A stretch of 61,867 nt of DNA from Bordetella parapertussis. GTDB lineage: Bacteria > Pseudomonadota > Gammaproteobacteria > Burkholderiales > SG8-41. Of the stretch, positions 23,188-32,233 are shown in pieces. The stretch spans positions 1-61,867 of the forward strand of contig CAMATZ010000037.1 in NCBI GenBank assembly GCA_945861275.1. Reading direction: 5' to 3'. The position numbers and the translations under genes were made by a program. Every line of letters starts with the position of its first letter. Positions within the stretch are counted from its first letter, which is position 1. Below the pieces are notes generated by a model. It ran no database searches and was not told the origin of the DNA. It saw only the letters and a program-made list of their open reading frames with translations.

Positions 23188-23982
23188 ATGTACGCGTTTG
23201 ACTATCACCGACCGGCCAGCCTGCAAGAAGCGGCCACCCTGCTCGCGGCCCACGGCGATAACAAGCTGCTGGCCGGCGGCATGAGCCTCATTCCCAGTTT
23301 GAAACTGCGTTTGAACCGCCACCCGGCGCTGGTGGATCTGGGCGCCTTGCAAGACATCAGGGGCATCCGCCGCGAGGGCAATACACTGGTGATCGGCGCC
23401 ATGACGCCGCATGCGCTCGTCGCCGCCAGCACCGAAGTGCGCAACACCTTGTCGGCGTTGGCTGATCTGGCCGAGGGCATCGGGGACCCGCTGGTGCGCA
23501 ATCGCGGCACCCTGGGCGGCTCGATCGCGAACGCGGATCCGGCGGCGGATTATCCCGCAGGCGTGGTTGGCCTGGGCGCTACCGTAATTACCAACCAGCG
23601 CAGGATCGCGGGCGACGAATTTTTCACCGGCGTGTTTGAAACCGCATTGATGCCAGGCGAAATCATCACCGCAGTGCATTTTCCGATTCCGGAAAAAGCC
23701 GCTTACGCCAAGTACCGCCAGCCCGCTTCCCGTTTCGCCATCGTCGGTGTGTTCGTGGCGAAGACCGCCAGCGGCGTACGGGTGGCGGTGACGGGCGCAG
23801 GCCCCTCGGTATTTCGCATGGCTGAAGCAGAAACTGCTCTCGCCCAACACTTTGCGCCCTCGGCGCTGGACGGCATCACCGTCAATGCCGCAAACCTTAA
23901 CGCCGATATACATGCCAGCGCCGAATACCGCGCGCACAGCGTAATCGAGATGACCAAGCGCGCTGTGCTGGCCGCGCGCTAG
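23188..23982 (+). CDS. Molybdenum hydroxylase FAD subunit (CoxM type), set 1
   Basis: 264 residues, the FAD-binding medium subunit. The family's FAD motifs are seen: LLAGGMSLIPSLKLRL (AGGxS type) and NRGTLGGSIANADPAADYP (TxGGxxA/D type). It accepts electrons from the iron-sulfur subunit. It lies 36 bp after the CoxS gene and 24 bp before CoxL, clearly one transcript. Confidence 0.94.
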   Translation: MYAFDYHRPASLQEAATLLAAHGDNKLLAGGMSLIPSLKLRLNRHPALVDLGALQDIRGIRREGNTLVIGAMTPHALVAASTEVRNTLSALADLAEGIGDPLVRNRGTLGGSIANADPAADYPAGVVGLGATVITNQRRIAGDEFFTGVFETALMPGEIITAVHFPIPEKAAYAKYRQPASRFAIVGVFVAKTASGVRVAVTGAGPSVFRMAEAETALAQHFAPSALDGITVNAANLNADIHASAEYRAHSVIEMTKRAVLAAR

Positions 23983-24006
23983 GCAGCGAACCGGAATGTC
24001 CCTGCC

Positions 24007-26373
24007 GTGTCCCTAAACGCCAACAGCAGCCGCATCGGAGAACCGGTCCGGCGCAAGGAAGATTTACGCCTGATCACCGGCCGGGGCCGATTCAGCGATG
24101 ACGTAAACCTGCCGCAGCAGGTCTATGCGGTAATGCTGCGCTCGCCCCACGCGCACGCGCGCATTCGCGACATCGACAGCCGCAAAGCATTGGCAGTTCC
24201 CGGCGTGCTGGCGGTACTCACCGGCGCGGAATTTCGCGCCGATGGGCTCAAGCACATTCCGTACAATCCATTCACGCTGCATCCGGCGGAGATTCGCCTG
24301 TCCAACACCGACGGCACGCCGCCCTTTGTAACGCCCTGTTATTCGATAGCGCTGGACAAGGTGCGTTACGTCGGCGAAGTGGTGGCGGTGGTGATCGCGC
24401 AGAGCGTGGATATGGCGAAGGATGGCGCCGAACAGCTTGAGGTGGATTACGAGGTACTGCGCGCAGTCACCGGCACTATCGCCGCGACGCAGGCGGATGC
24501 GCCGCGACTGTGGGACGAGGCATCATCCAACGTCTGCCTCGATGCTGACGTGGGCGCGAGGGAGGCCACGGCTGCGGCCTTTGCACGTGCCGCGCATATC
24601 GCGAAAATCGAGACCTGGATTCAGCGTGTCACCGGCGTGCCGATGGAGCCGCGTGCCGCTGTCGGCGACTATGACAGCGCGACGCAACGCTACACGCTGC
24701 ATGCGGGCAGCGGCGGCTCGGTGCGCCTGAAACTGGATCTCGCGCTGATACTGGATGTGCCGCCTGCGAACGTGCGCGTCACCATGGATGACGTGGGCGG
24801 CAACTTCGGCACGCGCGGCATGATTTATCCGGAGTTCGCGCTGGTGCCATGGGCGGCACGGCGCATCGGACGCCCGGTGAAATGGACCTGCGAGCGGCAT
24901 GAGGCCTTCGTCAGCGATTTTCAGGGGCGTGATCTGGCGGTGAGCGCGGAACTGGCGCTCGACGCCACGGGAAATTTTCTGGCCCTGCGCGGCTCGAACA
25001 TCGGCAACGCCGGTGGACACACCGGCAGTTTCACGCCCTTGCAAAAAGGCGTTGAGATCATGTCGAGCATCTACCGCATGCCTGCCGCGAACTTTCGCGC
25101 GCGCGCGGTGGTGAGCAACACCACACCCACGCGCCCCTATCGCAGCTCGGGCCGGCCGGAAGTGATGTTCGTGATGGAGCGGCTGATCGACATCGCCGCG
25201 CAGGAATTCGGCTTTGATCGTATCGAACTGCGGCGGCGCAACCTGCTCACGTCAAAGGAACTGCCGTACACCAACCCGTTCGGCATGCACTACGACAGCG
25301 GCGATTATCACGCGGCCATGGACAGCGTGCTCAAGCGCGGTGATTGGGCGGGTTTTGCCGCGCGTCGCGCCGAGGCACAATCGCGCGGCAAATGCCGCGG
25401 CATCGGCATCGCCAATTACGTGGATACCGCCACCGGTGCGCCGCGCGAGCGGGCAGAGGTCACGGTGCACGCAGGTGGCGAAAGTGAGGGCCGCGTCGAT
25501 GTGATTATCGGCACGGTCTCCAATGGCCAGGGCCACGAAACCAGCTTCGCGCAACTGGTGCACGAATGGCTGGGGGTTCCCATAGAAAGCGTGCGGCTGA
25601 TCACTGGCGACACCGATATTGTGCAGGTCGGCGGCGGCACGCACTCGGGCCGCGGCATGCGCATGGGCAGCGTCGTCATCTGGAATTCCGCAAAGCAAAT
25701 CATCGCCAAGGGCACGCGTATCGCGGCGCGCCTGCTGGAGTGCGATCCGAGCGACGTTCAATTCGCGCACGGCCGCTTTCAGGCGGGCGGCACCGATCGC
25801 GCAGCAAGCCTGTTCGAGGTGGCCGCTGCCGCCACACAGTTGAATGATCTGCCGGAGGATTTGCGCGGCCCGCTGGCAGCCTTCAGTGACGAGACCTTCA
25901 ATGAGGCCAGTTTCCCCTATGGCTGTCATGTGTGCGAAGTCGAAATCGATCCCACCCTCGGCACTGTGGAGATCGTGAAATATTCGGCGGTGGATGACGT
26001 GGGGCGCGCGGTGAACCCGATGATTATTCACGGCCAGGTGCATGGCGGTATTGCCCAGGGCGTGGGGCAGGCGCTGCTCGAACAATGTTATTACGACCCT
26101 CACAGCGGACAGCCGCTGACCGGATCGTTCATGGATTATGCGATGCCGCGGGCTGATAACTTTCCTTTTTTTGATACCGAAATCAGCGAAGTGCCGTGCA
26201 CCACGCACCCGCTCGGCATGCGCCCGGCGGGCGAAGGCGGCACCACGCCCGCACTCGGCGTGGTGATCAACGCGGTGGTGGATGCGCTGTCCGAATTTGG
26301 CGTGAAGCACATTGAAATGCCGGCGACGCCGGAGCGTATCTGGCGGGCGATTCACGCTGCGCAGTTATTGTAG
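24007..26373 (+). CDS. Molybdenum hydroxylase large subunit (CoxL type), set 1
   Basis: 788 residues, molybdopterin-binding catalytic subunit. It starts with GTG at 24007. Blocks include GEPVRRKEDLRLITGRGRFS at the N-terminus, GNFGTRGMIYPEFALVPWAA, TRPYRSSGRPEVMFVMERL, SNGQGHETSFAQLVHEWLG, and GEGGTTPALGVVINAVVDAL, which carries the catalytic Glu near the C-terminus. The active-site loop PYRSSGRPE is not the AYRCSFR of true aerobic CO dehydrogenase, so CO is not the substrate; an aromatic or heterocyclic hydroxylation is more likely. The last 370 bp are almost identical to the paralogue at 27462-29828. Confidence 0.93.
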   Translation: MSLNANSSRIGEPVRRKEDLRLITGRGRFSDDVNLPQQVYAVMLRSPHAHARIRDIDSRKALAVPGVLAVLTGAEFRADGLKHIPYNPFTLHPAEIRLSNTDGTPPFVTPCYSIALDKVRYVGEVVAVVIAQSVDMAKDGAEQLEVDYEVLRAVTGTIAATQADAPRLWDEASSNVCLDADVGAREATAAAFARAAHIAKIETWIQRVTGVPMEPRAAVGDYDSATQRYTLHAGSGGSVRLKLDLALILDVPPANVRVTMDDVGGNFGTRGMIYPEFALVPWAARRIGRPVKWTCERHEAFVSDFQGRDLAVSAELALDATGNFLALRGSNIGNAGGHTGSFTPLQKGVEIMSSIYRMPAANFRARAVVSNTTPTRPYRSSGRPEVMFVMERLIDIAAQEFGFDRIELRRRNLLTSKELPYTNPFGMHYDSGDYHAAMDSVLKRGDWAGFAARRAEAQSRGKCRGIGIANYVDTATGAPRERAEVTVHAGGESEGRVDVIIGTVSNGQGHETSFAQLVHEWLGVPIESVRLITGDTDIVQVGGGTHSGRGMRMGSVVIWNSAKQIIAKGTRIAARLLECDPSDVQFAHGRFQAGGTDRAASLFEVAAAATQLNDLPEDLRGPLAAFSDETFNEASFPYGCHVCEVEIDPTLGTVEIVKYSAVDDVGRAVNPMIIHGQVHGGIAQGVGQALLEQCYYDPHSGQPLTGSFMDYAMPRADNFPFFDTEISEVPCTTHPLGMRPAGEGGTTPALGVVINAVVDALSEFGVKHIEMPATPERIWRAIHAAQLL

Positions 26374-26460
26374 GGTGGACAAAACGCTTTTTGTTTTGTT
26401 CACGCGGTCGAACATCAACCACCCCGAAACGCGTGGGCACAAAAAGCGTGCCCACCCTAC
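26370..26460. repeat. Palindromic repeat (GTAGGGTGG...CCACCCTAC)
   Basis: GTAGGGTGGacaaaACGCTTTTTGT pairs with ACAAAAAGCGTgcCCACCCTAC across the gap between CoxL and the next Bug gene. The left arm overlaps the CoxL stop codon. It could act as an attenuator or processing hairpin inside the operon. Confidence 0.65.
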
Positions 26461-26485
26461 GTTCGCTGTTTAAGGAAAAATAGTT

Positions 26486-27445
26486 GTGAGCTTTATCCCT
26501 CGTACTTTCGGTATTGCGCTCCTCGCCAGCGCCATCACTGCACAGGCGCAGCCATACCCCAGCAAACCGATACGCCTGATCGTACCGTTCCCTCCTGGAG
26601 GCGGTACCGACGCGACCGCGCGCATCCTGACGCAAGCATTGGCCGAGACCGCGGGCTGGCAAATGGTTGTAGAAAACCGCGCGGGCGCGACCGGCCGTAT
26701 CGGCACCGAACTGGCGGCCCGGGCAGCACCCGACGGCTACACGCTGTTACTCGGCACAGCCGGGCCGAATGCAATTCTTCCCGCCACCCGCGCGAAGTTG
26801 CCGTACGATGCGATCAGGGATTTCGCGCCGGTGAGCCTCATCGACTCCGCCGACTATGCGCTCGTGATACATCCGTCGATGCCGGTCAAAACCGTCAATG
26901 ATTTGATCACCATCGCGAAAAGCCGCCCAGGGCAAATCGCCTTTGCGTCCGCCGGCACTCTTTCGGTAGCGCATCTGGCCGGGGAGTTTTTCAGGCAGCG
27001 CGCGCACGTCGACATCGTGCACGTGCCGTACAAGGGCGGCGGCCCTGCAGTGATTGCGACGGTGAGCGGCGAAACAACCATTTATTTCGGCGGCCCCAGC
27101 GTGGTGCAACAGTCCCACGCCGGCAAGCTGCGCGCGATTGCCACCACCGGCGCGAAACGCTCAAAAATATTCCCGCAACTGCCCGCGATCGCCGAGACCC
27201 TGCCGGGCTACGAAATTGCGCAATGGGTTGGTTTACTCGCACCGGCCAATACGCCGCGGGACATCTTATCGACCTTGCACGCCGCCCTCGTAAAAGCCAT
27301 AGGCACTGCCAAGGTAACGCAACAATTCGCTGCCGCAGGCTCGCAGCCCATCGCCAATTCCCCGGAAGAATTTGCCGCACATATCAAAGCGGAAATCGCC
27401 AAATGGGAAATTGTGACCAAAGGTTTTAAAGTTGCACTCGATTAA
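26486..27445 (+). CDS. Bug/TctC-family periplasmic solute-binding protein 4
   Basis: 319 residues. GTG start at 26486; signal peptide FGIALLASAITAQAQ, then YPSKPIRLIVPFPPGGGTDA. Other blocks: AAPDGYTLLLGTAGPNAIL, FASAGTLSVAHLAGEFF, HVPYKGGGPAVIATVSGE. It lies between two CoxL genes on the same strand and 16 bp before the second, so it is very probably co-transcribed and imports the substrate of these hydroxylases. No membrane component of a tripartite transporter is in sight. Confidence 0.92.
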   Translation: MSFIPRTFGIALLASAITAQAQPYPSKPIRLIVPFPPGGGTDATARILTQALAETAGWQMVVENRAGATGRIGTELAARAAPDGYTLLLGTAGPNAILPATRAKLPYDAIRDFAPVSLIDSADYALVIHPSMPVKTVNDLITIAKSRPGQIAFASAGTLSVAHLAGEFFRQRAHVDIVHVPYKGGGPAVIATVSGETTIYFGGPSVVQQSHAGKLRAIATTGAKRSKIFPQLPAIAETLPGYEIAQWVGLLAPANTPRDILSTLHAALVKAIGTAKVTQQFAAAGSQPIANSPEEFAAHIKAEIAKWEIVTKGFKVALD

Positions 27446-27461
27446 GCAGGAGCAAAGCTGA

Positions 27462-29828
27462 ATGTCAGTGACAGCACAAAGTGAGCGTATCGGGCAACCC
27501 GTACGACGCAAGGAAGACCTGCGCCTGATCACCGGCAGGGGTTGTTTCAGTGACGATGTGAACCTGCCACAGCAAGTGTATGCGGTGATGCTGCGCTCGC
27601 CGCATGCGCATGCGCGCATCCGTGCCCTCGATAGCCGGAAAGCGGTGGCGGTTCCCGGCGTTGTGGCGGTCCTTAGCGGCACGGACATGCTCGCCGACGG
27701 CTTGAAACCTCTCCCGCACAAGCCGCAATCCAACAGTCCCGCGGAACCCCAACTCGTTAATCGCCAAGGCTTCGCGGGCTTCGCCGAGTTTGAGGCGCCG
27801 CATTATGCGCTGGCCCTGGGCAAAGTGCGATATGCCGGCGAAACCGTCGCGATGGTGATTGCACAGACTATCGACAGTGCGAAGGACGGCGCTGAGCAGG
27901 TTGAAGTCGATTACGAGATTCTGCCGGCGGTCACCGCAACAGTAGCCGCCACGCAAGCGGACGCGCCGCGCTTGTGGGAAAACGCAGCGTCGAACGTGTG
28001 TCTGGATGCCGATGTCGGCGACAAGGATGCCACCGCGGCAGCCTTTGCCCGCGCTGCACATATCGCGAAATTCGATAGCTGGATCCAGCGGGTGACCGGC
28101 GTGCCGATGGAGCCGCGTGCTGCTGTTTGTGACTTTGACGCAGCTACGCAACGCTACACACTGTATGCCGGCAGTGGCGGTGCGGTGCGCCTGAAGCAAG
28201 ACCTCGCGTTGATGCTCGATGTGCCAACCGAAAACGTTCGCGTGGTGATGGGCGACGTGGGCGGTAACTTCGGCACCCGCGGCATGATCTATCCCGAATT
28301 CGCACTGGTGGCGTGGGCAGCGCGCCGCGTGGGACGTCCGGTGAAATGGACTTGTGAACGCGGGGAGGCGTTCGTCAGCGACTATCAGGGCCGCGATCTC
28401 GCGGTGAGCGCGGAACTGGCGCTCGATAAGGACGGCAGGTTTCTCGCCATGCGCGGCTCGAACCTCAGCAATCAGGGGTCACACCCTACGAATTATGGCC
28501 CGCTGATAAAAGGCGTCGAGATCATGTCGAGCATTTATCGCGTGCCTGCCGCGCATTTTCGCGCGCGCGCAGTGGTGAGCAACACCATGATCACCCGCCC
28601 CTACCGCAGCGCCGGGCGGCCCGAAGTCATGTATGTGATGGAGCGGCTGATTGACATTGCCGCACGGGAATTCGGCTTTGAGCGGATTGAACTGCGGCGC
28701 CGCAACCTGCTCACCGCGACGGAACTTCCCTACACCAATCCCTTTGGCATGCTCTACGACAGCGGCGATTATCCTGCGGTGATGGAAAAAGCGCTCACGC
28801 TGGGTGATTGGCCGGGCTTTGCCGCGCGGCGCTTTGATGCTACGACACGCGGAAAATGCCGCGGCATCGGCATCGCCAATTACGTCGACACCGCAACCGG
28901 CATCCCGCGCGAACGCGCCGAAGTGAGCGTGCATCCTGATGGCGAAGGCGCCGGCCGCATAGAAGTCGTGATCGGAATTGTATCCAACGGTCAGGGGCAT
29001 GAGACGAGCTTCGCGCAACTGATCAACGAATGGCTGGGCGTGCCCATAGCGCAAGTGCAGATCATCGCTGGCGATACCGACATCGTCAGTGTCGGTGGCG
29101 GCACGCATTCCGGGCGCGGCATGCGCATGGGCAGCGTGGTGATCTGGAATTGCGCGAAGCAGATTATCGCCAAGGGCACGCGCATCGCCGCGCGCCTGAT
29201 GGAATGTGATCCGAGTATCGTCCGTTTTGACAATGGCCGCTTCCGTGCCGAGGGCGCGGAGCGCTCCGCAAGCCTGTTCGAGATCGCGGCTGCCGCCACG
29301 CAGCTGACGGATTTACCCGAAGATTTACGCGGGCCTCTGGCCGCGATCTCGGATGAAACGTTCACGGTTGCAAGCTTTCCCTATGGCTGCCATGTGTGCG
29401 AAGTCGAGATAGACCCTGCATTGGGGACGCTGGAGATAGTGAAATATTCGGCCGTGGATGACGTGGGGCGCGCGGTGAACCCGATGATTATTCACGGCCA
29501 GGTGCATGGCGGTATTGCCCAGGGCGTGGGACAAGCGCTGCTCGAACAATGTTATTACGACCCTCGCAGCGGACAGCCGCTGACCGGTTCGTTCATGGAT
29601 TATGCGATGCCGCGCGCGGATAATTTTCCGTTTTTTGATACCGAAATCAGCGAAGTGCCGTGCACCACGCACCCGCTCGGCATGCGCCCGGCGGGTGAAG
29701 GCGGCACCACGCCCGCACTCGGCGTGGTGATCAACGCGGTGGTGGATGCGCTGTCCGACTATGGCGTGAAGCACATTGAAATGCCGGCGACGCCGGAGCG
29801 TATCTGGCGCGCGATTCGGGGAAAGTGA
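27462..29828 (+). CDS. Molybdenum hydroxylase large subunit (CoxL type), paralogue in set 1
   Basis: 788 residues, same length as the gene at 24007-26373 and closely similar. Shared blocks: GQPVRRKEDLRLITGRG, TRPYRSAGRPEVMYVMERL, SNGQGHETSFAQLINEWLG, and GEGGTTPALG with the catalytic Glu. It has no S or M subunit of its own, so it probably uses those of set 1, giving two enzymes with different substrates. Near the N-terminus the two DNA sequences differ at many third positions, but from 29439 to 29810 they differ at only about a dozen sites, pointing to recent gene conversion. Start ATG at 27462 after AGCAGGAG. Confidence 0.93.
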   Translation: MSVTAQSERIGQPVRRKEDLRLITGRGCFSDDVNLPQQVYAVMLRSPHAHARIRALDSRKAVAVPGVVAVLSGTDMLADGLKPLPHKPQSNSPAEPQLVNRQGFAGFAEFEAPHYALALGKVRYAGETVAMVIAQTIDSAKDGAEQVEVDYEILPAVTATVAATQADAPRLWENAASNVCLDADVGDKDATAAAFARAAHIAKFDSWIQRVTGVPMEPRAAVCDFDAATQRYTLYAGSGGAVRLKQDLALMLDVPTENVRVVMGDVGGNFGTRGMIYPEFALVAWAARRVGRPVKWTCERGEAFVSDYQGRDLAVSAELALDKDGRFLAMRGSNLSNQGSHPTNYGPLIKGVEIMSSIYRVPAAHFRARAVVSNTMITRPYRSAGRPEVMYVMERLIDIAAREFGFERIELRRRNLLTATELPYTNPFGMLYDSGDYPAVMEKALTLGDWPGFAARRFDATTRGKCRGIGIANYVDTATGIPRERAEVSVHPDGEGAGRIEVVIGIVSNGQGHETSFAQLINEWLGVPIAQVQIIAGDTDIVSVGGGTHSGRGMRMGSVVIWNCAKQIIAKGTRIAARLMECDPSIVRFDNGRFRAEGAERSASLFEIAAAATQLTDLPEDLRGPLAAISDETFTVASFPYGCHVCEVEIDPALGTLEIVKYSAVDDVGRAVNPMIIHGQVHGGIAQGVGQALLEQCYYDPRSGQPLTGSFMDYAMPRADNFPFFDTEISEVPCTTHPLGMRPAGEGGTTPALGVVINAVVDALSDYGVKHIEMPATPERIWRAIRGK

Positions 29829-29958
29829 ACTGCCCCGGCAACTTCAACACCTGACGCGACACCACCACCGTCATGCTGGCGTACACCATCGGCCATGTGC
29901 ATAATAATAGCCAGGTTGAAATTCCTATCGCACGTTTAGCGTCTTCGAGGAGAGCTTC

Positions 29959-31059
29959 ATGAAAATCACCAATCTCAGCGTCACCCTGTTCAAGTGGGAC
30001 AGTGCGGCCTGGAAAACCGGCGACCACGCCTTCGGCGGCGCGCGGCGCCTGGGCGTAGTCACGGTGCACACCGACGAGGGTATCGAGGGCCACTCGTTCC
30101 TCGGCTCGGCGCGGGAAAGCGCCGATGTATTCTGCGGGCCCCTGGTGGAGTGGTTAAAGCCGACGCTGGTGGGCCGCAACCCGCTGGACACCGGCGCCCT
30201 GTGGGCTGCCATGTGGAAGCACAAACGCTACGTGTCCATCCGTGCCATCGGCGCGGTGGACGTGGCGCTGTGGGACCTCGCGGGCAAAGTAGCAAAGCTG
30301 CCCATCCACCGGCTCCTCGGCACCTGCCGCGAGAGCGTGCCCGCCTATGCGAGTTCCGCCCACCTGCCCACACCCGAGGCGTACGCGGACGAAGCGCTAC
30401 ACTTTCTCGCGCTGGGCTGGCCCGCCTACAAGATACATCCCCATGGCACGCTCAAGGAAGACGTGGCCATATGCCGCGCCGTGCGCAAGGCAGTGGGCGA
30501 CAGGATGACGCTGATGCTGGACGCGATGTGGGCCTACAACTACGAAGAGGCCCTGCGCCTGGGACTTGAAGTGGAGGACTTGAAGTACTTCTGGTACGAG
30601 GACCCGCTGGCCGAGGACGACATTTACAGCTACGTGAAGCTCCATTCCAAACTCAACATCCCCATCCTCTCGACGGAGTATGCGCCCGGCGGCTTCCACG
30701 GCATGGCCACCTGGATACTGCAGGGCGCAACCGACATGCTGCGCGGCGATGTGATGGTGATCGGGGGCATCACGCCGCTCATCAAGTTGGCCCACCTGGC
30801 GGATGGCTTCCGCATGAAGTGCGAGATTCACCACGGTGGAAACTCGCTGGGCAACGCGGCCAATCTGCACGTCACTATGGCCATCAACAACTGCGACTAC
30901 TACGAGGTGTTCCCCGCCAGCGGCGCTAACCAGTACGGCCTGGTGGAGGACATCGTAGTGGACAAGGATGGTTTGGTACACGCGCCGCAGAAGCCCGGTC
31001 TCGGGTTCGAGATCGACTGGGCGCTGGTGCAGCGAAACAAGGTGGGCGTGGTGAGTTAG
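29959..31059 (+). CDS. Enolase-superfamily enzyme (mandelate racemase/muconate lactonizing type)
   Basis: 366 residues. The N-terminal capping domain (MKITNLSVTLFKWDSAAWK) is followed by a beta/alpha barrel with WPAYKIHPHG (base region), LMLDAMWAYNYEEA (metal Asp), YEDPLAEDD (metal Glu), STEYAPGG (third ligand position) and KCEIHHGGNSLGNAANLH. Such enzymes abstract the proton next to a carboxylate, and most members here are sugar-acid dehydratases. KIHPHG lacks the KxK of muconate cycloisomerases. It has its own AGGAG site. The DNA looks richer in G and C third positions than the upstream operon. Confidence 0.88.
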   Translation: MKITNLSVTLFKWDSAAWKTGDHAFGGARRLGVVTVHTDEGIEGHSFLGSARESADVFCGPLVEWLKPTLVGRNPLDTGALWAAMWKHKRYVSIRAIGAVDVALWDLAGKVAKLPIHRLLGTCRESVPAYASSAHLPTPEAYADEALHFLALGWPAYKIHPHGTLKEDVAICRAVRKAVGDRMTLMLDAMWAYNYEEALRLGLEVEDLKYFWYEDPLAEDDIYSYVKLHSKLNIPILSTEYAPGGFHGMATWILQGATDMLRGDVMVIGGITPLIKLAHLADGFRMKCEIHHGGNSLGNAANLHVTMAINNCDYYEVFPASGANQYGLVEDIVVDKDGLVHAPQKPGLGFEIDWALVQRNKVGVVS

Positions 31060-31150
31060 CCAGTTTTCGCTAAGTGGGCTGGACTCTCACCCGCTGGAAC
31101 ATGCGACATGGCCATGTCGCAACAAAGACCTGACCCCGTTGCGAATATCC

Positions 31151-32233
31151 TCATGCCGGCAGCCGCATCGTCGCGTCGCACAGGCACACCAGCTCGCCGC
31201 GCTGGTTGATGCCGCGCACGCGGCAGTCTACGATTTTGCTGCGGTCTTTCCCGTCCTTGCCGTCATCTTGCCGCTTGCCCGTCACCTCTCCGGCGAAAGT
31301 CACCGTGTCGCCGGCGCGAAAAGGCGTGATGGCCCGCATCAGCAAGCGGCCGCCATCGTAGAACGCGCGCAGCGGGAAGGAGCGCTGCAGCATCTGATCG
31401 ACATACGAGAGGGTGGCCGGACCGGAGTTGACCATGCCGGCAAAAATATTTTTCCGTGCAAATTCTTCGTCGGTGTGGATGTTGCTGGGCTTGGGTTTGC
31501 CTGCCAGACGTAGCCCGTTCTTGCGCAGCATGATCTCCTGACTCTCCGACAGCGCCAGCGGCGCCAACGGGTCGCCGACAGCGATGGCGTCGAAGGTGAG
31601 CAAGCGCCCTTGTACGCTGGTGGTCACTGCCGCCGCAGCGTCCGCCCCGGCGTGCACCAGCGGCGGCTGTGCTATTCCCGGCTCACGGGGCACATCACGC
31701 TGGCCCTTGGCGTAGGAGAAGATGCAGGTGTAGTCGTAGCGGGCCACCGGCTCGCCTGCCTGATTGCTGGCCTCGACGCGGAAGGTGACAAAGCGGCTGC
31801 CCCGGCGCTCATATTTTTCCAGAACCCGGCGCGTGCCGGTGAGCGTGTCTCCGGCGCGCACCGGACGAAACCAGTGGATCTCGCACTTGGCAAACGGGGT
31901 CTGACGGCGCGCTGTCTTGGACTCTTCCAGCGCGACAAAGCCCTGGCGTTCGGCGATCTCGTCGCGCAGCAACGGCGCGTAGGTGAGCACCATCGTCGGC
32001 ATCGCGACCAGCGCGCCGCCATATTCTGCGTTCACCTCGTCCGTGTTCGCCGCGGATGCGTGGAACCGCGGATCGGGATTCTGCGCCACCCGCGCGTAGG
32101 CGGCGATGTGCTCGGCGCTCAGCGTGACGACGGTGGGAAAGCCCTCCTGGCCGGGTTCCACTGCGTCGTAGTCCCACAGATTTTCTTCCAGCGCGGTTGA
32201 CATAGGATGCTTCGGCGTCTCGCCTGCGCTCAT
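31151..32233 (-). CDS. Two hot-dog MaoC-like hydratase/dehydratase
   Basis: 360 residues with an N-terminal hot-dog (VVTLSAEHIAAYARVAQNPD, RFHASAANTDEVNAEYGG) and a C-terminal one (KPSNIHTDEEFARKNIFAG, ITPFRAGDTVTFAGEVTGK). This layout occurs in acyl-CoA hydratases and mesaconyl-CoA hydratase-like enzymes. The catalytic Asp/His pair is probably in PSNIHTDEEFA, so it may be a variant hydratase. Its start codon overlaps the stop of the hydrolase gene upstream (32230-33078) by four bases, so both belong to one minus-strand operon with the LLM oxidoreductase. Confidence 0.8.
   Translation of the reverse strand: MSAGETPKHPMSTALEENLWDYDAVEPGQEGFPTVVTLSAEHIAAYARVAQNPDPRFHASAANTDEVNAEYGGALVAMPTMVLTYAPLLRDEIAERQGFVALEESKTARRQTPFAKCEIHWFRPVRAGDTLTGTRRVLEKYERRGSRFVTFRVEASNQAGEPVARYDYTCIFSYAKGQRDVPREPGIAQPPLVHAGADAAAAVTTSVQGRLLTFDAIAVGDPLAPLALSESQEIMLRKNGLRLAGKPKPSNIHTDEEFARKNIFAGMVNSGPATLSYVDQMLQRSFPLRAFYDGGRLLMRAITPFRAGDTVTFAGEVTGKRQDDGKDGKDRSKIVDCRVRGINQRGELVCLCDATMRLPA

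Noticed and set aside
22330-23937. A 535-codon open frame on the minus strand
   Set aside because: It is antisense to the CoxS/CoxM genes, rich in Arg, His and Ala from high G+C, and has no family motifs.
25252-26355. A 367-codon open frame on the minus strand within CoxL
   Set aside because: Antisense to CoxL, with a similar frame in the paralogue at 29325-29774 caused only by shared codon composition.
24007-29828. CoxL genes as aerobic CO dehydrogenase
   Set aside because: The active-site loop is PYRSSGRPE or PYRSAGRPE, not the AYRCSFR of form I CO dehydrogenase.
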